Shown here in pieces: positions 1 through 5,047 of a DNA stretch of 6,594 nt. The position numbers and the translations under genes are program-made. Origin of the DNA: Alphaproteobacteria bacterium (GTDB lineage Bacteria > Pseudomonadota > Alphaproteobacteria > Sphingomonadales > SMXR01); NCBI GenBank assembly GCA_004356215.1, contig SMXR01000102.1, forward strand, positions 1 through 6,594. The letters are read 5' to 3'. The notes beneath the pieces were generated by a model. That model was given only the letters and a program-made list of their open reading frames with translations. It was not told the origin of the DNA and did no database searches. How positions within the stretch are numbered: the first letter of the stretch is position 1; each line of letters opens with the position of its first letter.

Positions 1-4
1 CCGC

Positions 5-508
5 CTAGTCCTGTTTCAGAACCGTAAGGGTAAACTCTTCGCCCGATCTTTCGACCCTATAAAGCCGGTCGTATTCGCTTTCTTCCATAGGCTCGGTTAC
101 ATGACCGGATAACAGGGCAGTCAACTCAGGTGTGGTATTGGAATGCCCCGATATAACGATGACACCGTCAATTTCTTTCAGACTGTCGGCAAAGCCCGGC
201 AGGTCTCTTGGGTCATAAATTTCAATTGCAACTCCGGTGGCGGCCGATAAAGGGGCTACAGTTTCGCGGGTGCGGATGTAATCGGATGAAAAAATCCTGG
301 TGACGCCGGTATCTTCCAGCAATTCCACCAGGTTTTCAGCACGCGTTATCCCTTCATCGGTCAGGCCCGGGTCGCGCGGGTTTTCACCGCCTTCGATTTT
401 TTCGGCATGGCGGAAAAGATAATAAACTGCCTCACCGGCAAACGCGGTGGCAGGAGCCAAAAAGGAAAAAACAAGAAATAGCGCTGCAATAAATTTTAGA
501 GGTTTCAT
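5..508 (-). CDS. Exported histidine phosphatase (phosphoglycerate mutase-like / SixA-like)
   Basis: The product is a 167-residue member of the histidine phosphatase superfamily, predicted to hydrolyse a phosphoester outside the cytoplasm; the substrate cannot be told from sequence. Residues 1-24 look like a signal peptide: a KPLK basic start, a hydrophobic core, then a TAFA/G cleavage site with an AxA box. The mature protein begins with the catalytic motif LFRHAEK (H34 would carry the phosphate). It continues with PGLTDEG, IFSSDYIRTRET (phosphate-pocket arginines) and the second catalytic histidine in SGHSNTT (H122). The start was chosen at 508 because GGAAGGAG lies 8 nt upstream and the signal peptide begins there; an upstream in-frame ATG at 562 would bury the signal peptide behind 18 extra residues. 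The length fits the short, one-domain branch of the family. The gene is divergent from the channel gene, and its 3' neighbour lies outside the window. The family assignment is firm, the biological role is not. Confidence 0.88.
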   Translation of the reverse strand: MKPLKFIAALFLVFSFLAPATAFAGEAVYYLFRHAEKIEGGENPRDPGLTDEGITRAENLVELLEDTGVTRIFSSDYIRTRETVAPLSAATGVAIEIYDPRDLPGFADSLKEIDGVIVISGHSNTTPELTALLSGHVTEPMEESEYDRLYRVERSGEEFTLTVLKQD

Positions 509-516
509 TAAAACAG

Positions 517-524
517 CTCCTTCC
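517..524 (-). promoter_or_regulatory. Ribosome binding site deciding the phosphatase start
   Basis: Read on the minus strand this is GGAAGGAG, 8 nt before the ATG at 508. It is a near-perfect Shine-Dalgarno sequence and selects this ATG over the one at 562, which has no comparable site. Confidence 0.75.
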
Positions 525-533
525 AATCTGGCT

Positions 534-562
534 ATTAAGGATACCGGGTCCGGTTTTGGCAA
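534..562 (-). promoter_or_regulatory. Possible sigma-70-type promoter of the phosphatase gene
   Basis: On the minus strand TTGCCA (557-562; five of six matches to TTGACA) is followed after a 17-nt spacer by CTTAAT (534-539; four of six matches to TATAAT). Transcription would begin near 527 and leave a leader of about 20 nt before the ATG at 508. The spacer contains the inverted repeat ACCGG-GT-CCGGT (543-554), which could act as an operator. This is an inference from consensus matching by eye, and the upstream ATG at 562 would fall inside the -35 box, which also argues against that ATG. Confidence 0.35.
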
Positions 563-612
563 GAATTATTTGAAACGAAATACGTCGGGTGTTTCCTGAT
601 TTACTTGTGCCT

Positions 613-640
613 TTTACTGTTGTATTGCATTTTATATTAT
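613..640 (+). promoter_or_regulatory. Weak candidate promoter of the mechanosensitive channel gene
   Basis: TTTACT (613-618) and TATTAT (635-640) stand 16 nt apart in an AT-rich stretch just before the channel gene. The -10-like element is good (five of six matches), the -35-like element only fair. The predicted start of transcription near 647 would overlap the Shine-Dalgarno sequence at 645-653, so either the leader is very short or the true promoter is elsewhere in 565-640. Confidence 0.22.
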
Positions 641-656
641 TCCAAGGGAGGGGACC

Positions 657-1487
657 ATGCCTGAAGACATGAGCGAACAAGCCCAAGAAATTTATGGCAT
701 TCTAATTGAGATGGCGATCACCCACGGGATGTCGGTCATTTATGCAATTGTAATACTCCTTGTCGGGTTTTGGTTCGCCACCAGGACCAAAAACCTAGTC
801 GTCCGTAGCATGCGGAAATCGAAGAAGATCGACGAGACCATCATCATTTTTGCCGGCAGCATCGTCCGTTACCTGGTCATTATTTTCACCGTAATGGCGG
901 TACTCGATCAGTTCGGGGTGGAAACCACATCCTTGATCGCGCTTATTGGCGCCGCCGGTCTGGCCATCGGCTTTGCCCTCCAGGGGACATTGTCCAATAT
1001 CGCCGCTGGCGTGATGCTTTTATTCTTCCGGCCCTTTAAAGTTGGCCAGTACGTTGATATTGGCGGCACCGCTGGAACGGTTAGAGGCATTGGCCTTTTT
1101 ACTACTGAGATGGATGCCGGGGATAACGTCCGCATCATCGTCCCCAACGCCAACATTTGGGGAGCTTCGATTAAAAATTTCAGCCACAACAAAACCCGCC
1201 GGGTCCAGATTGATATAGGAATTGGCTACGGTGATGATATCAAAAAAGCACTTAAAGTTGCGGTAAGCGTTTGTAAGAAAGACAAACGGGTTCATCAGGA
1301 TCCGGCCCCGATGGCCTGGGTTGCCGGCCTTGGTGCCAGTTCGGTTGATCTTCTGGTTCGGGCCTGGTGCGATGCCGCTGATCTCCGGAACGTGAAATCC
1401 GACCTCACCCAGGCGATCAAGGAAGCCTATGATAAAGAAGGCATCGAAATTCCCTACCCGCAAACGGTTATCCATCAGGCAAATTAA
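657..1487 (+). CDS. mscS: MscS-family small-conductance mechanosensitive ion channel
   Basis: This 276-residue inner-membrane protein should form a heptameric channel that opens under membrane tension and releases solutes during hypo-osmotic shock. Three membrane segments are visible: about 24-42, 62-84 and the pore-lining third helix at 92-124. That helix has the small-residue Gly/Ala pattern of the family (GAAGLAIGFALQGTLSN, 98-114) and runs into LLFFRPFKVGQYVDIGG. The beta domain follows (GTVRGIGLFTT; VPNANIWGASIKNFS, 162-176), then the alpha/beta vestibule, ending in the family's typical GIEIPYPQ (262-269). The length is close to the roughly 286 residues of Escherichia coli MscS, so there is no extra periplasmic or cyclic-nucleotide domain. 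The start at 657 has AAGGGAGGGG immediately upstream. The gene stands alone: divergent neighbour on the left, terminator on the right. The family is certain; whether it is the principal MscS or one of several paralogues cannot be seen. Confidence 0.95.
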   Translation: MPEDMSEQAQEIYGILIEMAITHGMSVIYAIVILLVGFWFATRTKNLVVRSMRKSKKIDETIIIFAGSIVRYLVIIFTVMAVLDQFGVETTSLIALIGAAGLAIGFALQGTLSNIAAGVMLLFFRPFKVGQYVDIGGTAGTVRGIGLFTTEMDAGDNVRIIVPNANIWGASIKNFSHNKTRRVQIDIGIGYGDDIKKALKVAVSVCKKDKRVHQDPAPMAWVAGLGASSVDLLVRAWCDAADLRNVKSDLTQAIKEAYDKEGIEIPYPQTVIHQAN

Positions 1488-1509
1488 ATTTTTTCCAAAA
1501 AAGATTTCT

Positions 1510-1534
1510 AAGGGGCCTTCGGGCCCTTTTTTTT
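1510..1534 (+). terminator. Rho-independent terminator after the channel gene
   Basis: An 8-bp stem (1510-1517 with 1522-1529, including one G-T pair and two A-T pairs at the base) closes on a TTCG tetraloop in the very stable C(UUCG)G context. Its 3' arm merges into a run of eight T residues (1527-1534). It lies 22 bp after the channel stop codon and separates that gene from the kinase gene. Confidence 0.92.
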
Positions 1535-1634
1535 AAATTGAAATTTTCTTAAAGTAAAACCACAAAATTTTTATATAAATTTTAAGTATTGATGTACTAA
1601 GGTGGCCGTTAGAATAACTTAACAAATAATCATT
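1535..1634 (+). promoter_or_regulatory. AT-rich upstream region of the kinase gene
   Basis: About 100 bp of strongly AT-rich DNA must contain the kinase promoter, because a strong terminator lies just before it. The best-looking element is TTGATG (1589-1594) with TAGAAT (1610-1615), but the 15-nt spacing is short. If used, transcription would start within about a dozen bases of the ATG at 1635. An inverted repeat AAAATTT-N6-AAATTTT (1564-1583) is present, though such repeats arise easily in AT-rich DNA. No Shine-Dalgarno sequence lies at the usual distance from the start codon. Confidence 0.35.
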
Positions 1635-3188
1635 ATGATCAAATTGCTGTTAATAGACCCTACTGAGGCCACCCGGCTTGATACCCTGAAGGCTTTGAAA
1701 AAGACAAAGCTGAAGATGAAAGTCGCCGAGGCCGCCACACCCAAGGAAGGGCTTGCCCAACTTTCCGATGGAAAATTCGATTGCGCCATTGTCGCCGCCG
1801 GTGCCAAAAATAAATTCATCCTGAAGGCCATGGAAAAGCTGGCGAGCACCAGTTCCCCTAAAAATATCCCGATTATTATGCTGATAGACAAGGGTGGGGA
1901 AAGCAACGCCCTCAAGTTTTTAAAAAACAACACCCTGGATTATTTGTGCCGGGACCAGGCCACCCCTGAGAATTTGACCCGCGCGATCACCAAGGCCCAG
2001 GCCCTAGGTGCGCTAAACCTGAAATTAAAAAAGACCCAGGAAAAACTGAAAAACGCCGGGGAAAATAAGTCTGCCAGTGACCTGACCGGGGAAATCGCCC
2101 ACGATTTTAACAATTTGCTGACCTCAATTATCGCCAGCCTGAGGATGGCGTGCCAGGAAAAGGTCTCGGAAAAGGCTGAAAAGCACATCAAGGAGGCCAC
2201 CGAAGCGGCCAAACGCGGGGCCGACCTGACCTTTGATTTACTGTCTTTTTCCCAGCAAATGGACCTGACTTCCCGGGTTATCGAGCCCAACCAGATTGCC
2301 AAGGGGGTGGAGGGCCGGATCCAGAAGGAATTGGGCACCACCCGGGATTTCACGCTTAAGCCATCGTTCAAACGCTTAAGGGTTTTTGTCGACCCGATCG
2401 AATTTGAAACCGCCCTGGTAAATCTTGCCAAAAACGCCTGCGAAGCCATCAATGATTACGGCCATGTCACCATTGCGGTGTCCCGCGCCGAGGTAGACGG
2501 CAGCCGCGGGGGCGAAGAGGATTACATCCCCGGGTCTTATGTCTTGATAGAAGTGATGGATACCGGCATTGGCATGACCGAAGCCATGCAGAAAAAAGCC
2601 CTGGACCCGATGTTCACAACCAAAAAAAACCAGGAGGGCGCCGGGGTTGGCCTGAGCACCGCCTTGGGGTTTATCGAACAGTCAGACGGGTATATGAAAA
2701 TCGAAAGTGAATTTGGCCACGGTACCAATATTAAATTATTTTTGCCGATCAGTGAAAAAATTGAAGAAAAAGACGGGTTGGAAGGGGGCAAGATTAGCGC
2801 CTCTGATCTGGACGGCAAAGGCAAAACGGTCCTGCTGGTGGAAGATGACCAAAATGTCCTTAACGTCGTTGGCCAGGCCCTGAAAGCCAAGAATTATACC
2901 GTGCTTATGGCCCCGGATGGCGATGAAGCGATAGAAATTATCTTAGGGACCAGAAAAATTAACCTTCTTGTCACCGACGTTTTCCTGCCCAATAACCTAA
3001 GCGGCAAGGAAGTTGCCAAAAATTTCCATCACAAGTTTCCCCATGGCGGCATCATTTATGTTTCCGGCTACCACGAAGATGTCGTCCGTGAAAAAATTTC
3101 CCTCGGGGCTGATGGCGAAGTCATCTCCAAGCCTTATGAAATTAATTCCCTATTGGTTAAAATGGCTAAATTAAGCAAGGGTAACTAA
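1635..3188 (+). CDS. Soluble hybrid histidine kinase: pseudo-receiver, HisKA/HATPase_c, receiver
   Basis: This 517-residue cytoplasmic two-component hybrid kinase has no membrane segment. Residues 1-115 form a receiver-like fold with D8 kept, but the phosphoacceptor position in FDCAIVAAG is A54, the switch Thr/Ser is I84 and the conserved Lys is R106, so it is probably not phosphorylatable. A Lys-rich helical linker (about 118-148) leads to the H-box GEIAHDFNNLLT (H156). The ATPase domain (about 252-372) has the N box NLAKNACEAI (N267), DTGIGM (D309), PMFTTK and GAGVGLS. The C-terminal receiver (about 397-512) is canonical, with E403/D404/D405, phosphoacceptor D448, S477 and K499. The HDFNN H-box and terminal receiver resemble the catalytic half of alphaproteobacterial CckA, but PAS and membrane parts are absent. 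The start is forced by an in-frame TAA at 1620-1622 and has no Shine-Dalgarno site. The signal, partner and output are unknown; an HPt protein or separate regulator is expected outside this window. Confidence 0.92.
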   Translation: MIKLLLIDPTEATRLDTLKALKKTKLKMKVAEAATPKEGLAQLSDGKFDCAIVAAGAKNKFILKAMEKLASTSSPKNIPIIMLIDKGGESNALKFLKNNTLDYLCRDQATPENLTRAITKAQALGALNLKLKKTQEKLKNAGENKSASDLTGEIAHDFNNLLTSIIASLRMACQEKVSEKAEKHIKEATEAAKRGADLTFDLLSFSQQMDLTSRVIEPNQIAKGVEGRIQKELGTTRDFTLKPSFKRLRVFVDPIEFETALVNLAKNACEAINDYGHVTIAVSRAEVDGSRGGEEDYIPGSYVLIEVMDTGIGMTEAMQKKALDPMFTTKKNQEGAGVGLSTALGFIEQSDGYMKIESEFGHGTNIKLFLPISEKIEEKDGLEGGKISASDLDGKGKTVLLVEDDQNVLNVVGQALKAKNYTVLMAPDGDEAIEIILGTRKINLLVTDVFLPNNLSGKEVAKNFHHKFPHGGIIYVSGYHEDVVREKISLGADGEVISKPYEINSLLVKMAKLSKGN

Positions 3189-3217
3189 CCTGTCCCTATA
3201 AATCTTAGTTAACGACG

Positions 3218-3239
3218 TCCGCTTGTTGCTAAAAGCGGA
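3218..3239 (+). terminator. Hairpin after the kinase gene, doubtful terminator
   Basis: TCCGCTT (3218-3224) and AAGCGGA (3233-3239) form a perfect 7-bp stem with an 8-nt loop, starting 30 bp after the kinase stop codon. The position suits a terminator, but no T run follows on either strand, so it would be an inefficient intrinsic terminator or an mRNA 3'-end stabiliser instead. Confidence 0.4.
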
Positions 3240-3330
3240 AACTCTTGTTCGTCTGAAAAAGTCCAATTTTTGAAATAATCATATTTTGCCAGCGGTTTGG
3301 TGTATAAAGAATTCTCAAAAAATAAGGATA

Positions 3331-3420
3331 ATGTCAAACCCACCAAAAGAGGGGAACAATACGCCACTGGTTTTCGCTTCCTGTGAGAAGCCCCGGAACA
3401 ATTCCCCAAAGGACTATTAA
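3331..3420 (+). CDS. Possible 29-residue small ORF upstream of formate dehydrogenase
   Basis: An ATG at 3331 opens a 29-codon frame ending with TAA at 3418-3420, 37 bp before the dehydrogenase ATG. AAGGA (3324-3328) precedes it, but only 2 nt away, too close for efficient initiation. The predicted peptide is polar and proline/asparagine-rich (begins MSNPPKEGNN) with no recognisable motif, no membrane segment and no run of a single amino acid that would suggest attenuation. It may be a leader peptide, but chance is at least as likely. Confidence 0.15.
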   Translation: MSNPPKEGNNTPLVFASCEKPRNNSPKDY

Positions 3421-3441
3421 ATTTCCCGGCTGTGGCAGGGC

Positions 3442-3448
3442 GGAAGGA
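3442..3448 (+). promoter_or_regulatory. Ribosome binding site deciding the formate dehydrogenase start
   Basis: GGAAGGA ends 9 nt before the ATG at 3458. Together with the point where similarity to known formate dehydrogenases begins, it selects this ATG over the in-frame GTG at 3383. Confidence 0.7.
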
Positions 3449-3457
3449 AACGGAAAA

Positions 3458-4684
3458 ATGCAAGGACCAAACAAAAAACGTAAGATCGTATGTGTACTCT
3501 ATGATGACCCTGAGGACGGTTATCCGCCGAAGTATGCGCGCGATGGCATTCCAAAGCTTGCGGGGTACCCGGACGGACAGTCGTTGCCTTCGCCAAGCGG
3601 CATCGATTTTACCCCCGGCGACCTCCTCGGTTGTGTCTCAGGGGAGCTCGGGTTGCGAAGCTTTCTGGAAGAGCGCGGTCACAATTTCGTCGTAATGTCC
3701 GACAAGGACGGCGCGGATTCGGCGTTCGAGAAGGAACTGGTTGACGCCGACGTCGTGATTTCTCAACCATTCTGGCCGGCGTATCTGACCTCCGAACGGA
3801 TTGCGAAAGCTCCCAATCTCAAGATGGCAATCACTGCCGGGATCGGCTCGGACCATGTTGATTTACAGGCCGCGATCGACAAAAACATGACTGTGTGCGA
3901 GGTCACCTTTTGTAACAGCATCAGCGTTTCGGAGCACACCGTCATGATGATCCTGGCGCTTGTGCGTGATTACATCCCCCAGTACGGTTGGGTCATAAAA
4001 GGTGGATGGAATATAGCCGATGCAGTTGCCAGGTCGTACGATGTCGAAGGCATGAGTATCGGCGTCCTCGGTGCCGGGCGCATTGGATTTGCCGTACTCA
4101 AGCGCATGAAGCCATTTGATGTGCAACTTCACTATACAGATCGACACCGGCTTCCGGCCGAGGTCGAAAAAGAGTTTGACCTCACATTTCATGAGGATGT
4201 GGAATCGCTGGTACAGGCTTGCGACATCGTGAGCATTCACTGCCCGCTTCACCCAGAAACAGAACATCTTTTTGACCAGAAATTGATAAGCAAGATGAAA
4301 CGTGGTTCATATATCGTAAATACCGCTCGAGGAAAAATCTGTGATAGGGACGCCGTTGCAAAAGCGCTGGAGACGGGTCAGCTGGCGGGCTACGCGGGCG
4401 ATGTATGGTTTCCGCAGCCACCGCCCCAGGACCATCCATGGCGGCGTATGCCCCACCACGCAATGACACCGCACACCTCTGGAACGACGCTTGCGGCTCA
4501 GGCACGTTACGCTGCAGGTGTAAGGGAGATCCTGGAATGCTGGTTTGATGGGAAACCGATAAGGGATGAATATCTGATCGTACAAGGCGGAAAACTGGCC
4601 GGCGCAGGCGCACATTCATACAGTGAGGGAGACGCCACCGGCGGATCGGATGAGGCCGCCAAATTCAAGACTGGCGGTCAATAG
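3458..4684 (+). CDS. fdh: NAD-dependent formate dehydrogenase, single-subunit
   Basis: The product oxidises formate to CO2 with reduction of NAD+ (EC 1.17.1.9), in the cytosol and without metal or molybdopterin. It is a 408-residue D-2-hydroxyacid dehydrogenase-superfamily protein. From memory it aligns nearly end to end with the roughly 400-residue Pseudomonas sp. 101 enzyme with a constant offset of seven. Landmarks are the N-terminal VLYDDPEDGYP, the formate-site PFWP (104-107), I129 in TAGIGSDHVDL, N153 in FCNSIS, the nucleotide loop GAGRIG (205-210), D228-R229 in HYTDRH (NAD+ rather than NADP+ preference), R291 in NTARGK, D315 and Q320 in GDVWFPQP, and H339 in TPHTSGTT. All known catalytic positions are intact, and the C-terminal AHSYSEGDATGGS segment is present. 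The preceding in-frame GTG at 3383 would add 25 residues without family support. The gene is isolated by long gaps on both sides, and the next gene, formate-THF ligase, uses the same substrate. Ala codons favour GCG, unlike the GCC-rich kinase and channel genes. Confidence 0.97.
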   Translation: MQGPNKKRKIVCVLYDDPEDGYPPKYARDGIPKLAGYPDGQSLPSPSGIDFTPGDLLGCVSGELGLRSFLEERGHNFVVMSDKDGADSAFEKELVDADVVISQPFWPAYLTSERIAKAPNLKMAITAGIGSDHVDLQAAIDKNMTVCEVTFCNSISVSEHTVMMILALVRDYIPQYGWVIKGGWNIADAVARSYDVEGMSIGVLGAGRIGFAVLKRMKPFDVQLHYTDRHRLPAEVEKEFDLTFHEDVESLVQACDIVSIHCPLHPETEHLFDQKLISKMKRGSYIVNTARGKICDRDAVAKALETGQLAGYAGDVWFPQPPPQDHPWRRMPHHAMTPHTSGTTLAAQARYAAGVREILECWFDGKPIRDEYLIVQGGKLAGAGAHSYSEGDATGGSDEAAKFKTGGQ

Positions 4685-5047
4685 ACGGAGCCAAGGGGAG
4701 AATTGAGCATTAAAGCAGAACCAATCTATTTTCCTAAGTGAGCTCATGGCAGGTTTAGGCAAATCAATTAAATCTTGCAAAACCCCGGCTTAATCGCGGA
4801 GGGAGCTGTCGCCATCAAACCAGTCGCTAGCGTAAAATCCCTATTTGGTATGAAAAATTCAGGGAAAAATAGGCTTTCAGGCCGTCCAAAACTCTTTTTT
4901 ATTCAACATATTCATCTTGTTAATAACTTTTGGAGAAATTAAAGTAAGTTATTGTGGAATGTTTGGGGATCACCCATAGCCTTTAACGGCATCATTCTGT
5001 AAGAAACCCTAGAAAAAAACTGGACTAACTAAAATGAGGAGTGGTCG
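4685..5047 (+). other. 363-bp non-coding region between formate dehydrogenase and formate-THF ligase
   Basis: I find no convincing gene here. Just after the dehydrogenase stop, AAGGGGAG (4693-4700) precedes a 12-codon TTG-started frame ending at 4741, and a 15-codon frame runs from ATG 4746; both are too short to support. The 8-bp palindrome CGCTAGCG is at 4825-4832. A six-T run (4894-4899) has no real stem before it, so no intrinsic terminator is evident for the dehydrogenase. The right third is AT-rich and contains a candidate promoter, then an interrupted inverted repeat TGGG-GATCA-CCCA (4964-4976) and an untranslated leader of roughly 100 nt ahead of the ligase. Confidence 0.5.
4917..4945 (+). 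promoter_or_regulatory. Candidate promoter for formate-tetrahydrofolate ligase
   Basis: TTGTTA (4917-4922) and TAAAGT (4940-4945) are 17 nt apart, each matching four of six sigma-70 consensus positions, in the most AT-rich part of the gap. Transcription from here would give a leader of about 95 nt. This is an eye match only, and other weak hexamers exist nearby. Confidence 0.25.

Larger units (their letters stand above)
3189..3457 (+). other. Non-coding gap and leader before formate dehydrogenase
   Basis: These 269 bp separate the kinase stop from the dehydrogenase start. They hold a perfect 7-bp hairpin (3218-3239), an AT-rich stretch with a TATAAA -10-like hexamer at 3303-3308 but no well-spaced -35 box, and a 29-codon open frame (3331-3420). 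A Shine-Dalgarno site lies at the right end. The dehydrogenase promoter must be in here if the gene is transcribed alone, but I cannot place it confidently. Confidence 0.4.

Noticed and set aside
509..562. N-terminal extension of the phosphatase from the ATG at 562
   Set aside because: It would place 18 residues before a clear signal peptide, lacks a Shine-Dalgarno site and overlaps the best -35/-10 match; the ATG at 508 has GGAAGGAG at ideal spacing.
908..1475. Long antisense open frames across the channel gene (1020-1475 and 908-1192, minus strand)
   Set aside because: They lie fully opposite a well-conserved MscS gene, have no ribosome sites or recognisable motifs, and reflect the codon bias of the sense strand.
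1564..1583. AAAATTT/AAATTTT inverted repeat as an operator
   Set aside because: It lies in extremely AT-rich DNA where such repeats are expected by chance; no second copy seen.
1581..1634. CtrA-type TTAA-N7-TTAA box upstream of the CckA-like kinase
   Set aside because: TTAA occurs at 1582 and 1619, but neither has a partner TTAA at the required 7-bp spacing.
1940..2890. Antisense open frames across the kinase gene (1940-2452, 2537-2890)
   Set aside because: They are shadows of a GCC- and AAA/AAG-rich coding strand with no independent support.
3383..3457. Extension of formate dehydrogenase from an in-frame GTG at 3383
   Set aside because: The added 25 residues have no counterpart in the enzyme family as I know it, and the ATG at 3458 has a good ribosome binding site and matches the usual N-terminus.
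3863..4619. Antisense frames inside formate dehydrogenase (3863-4267, 4182-4619, 4307-4615)
   Set aside because: They overlap a fully conserved enzyme gene and each other; no start signals or family motifs.
4872..4899. Possible terminator (GGC...GCC followed by TTTTTT) after formate dehydrogenase
   Set aside because: The stem would be only three pairs and is separated from the T run by over ten unpaired bases, nearly 200 bp after the stop codon.
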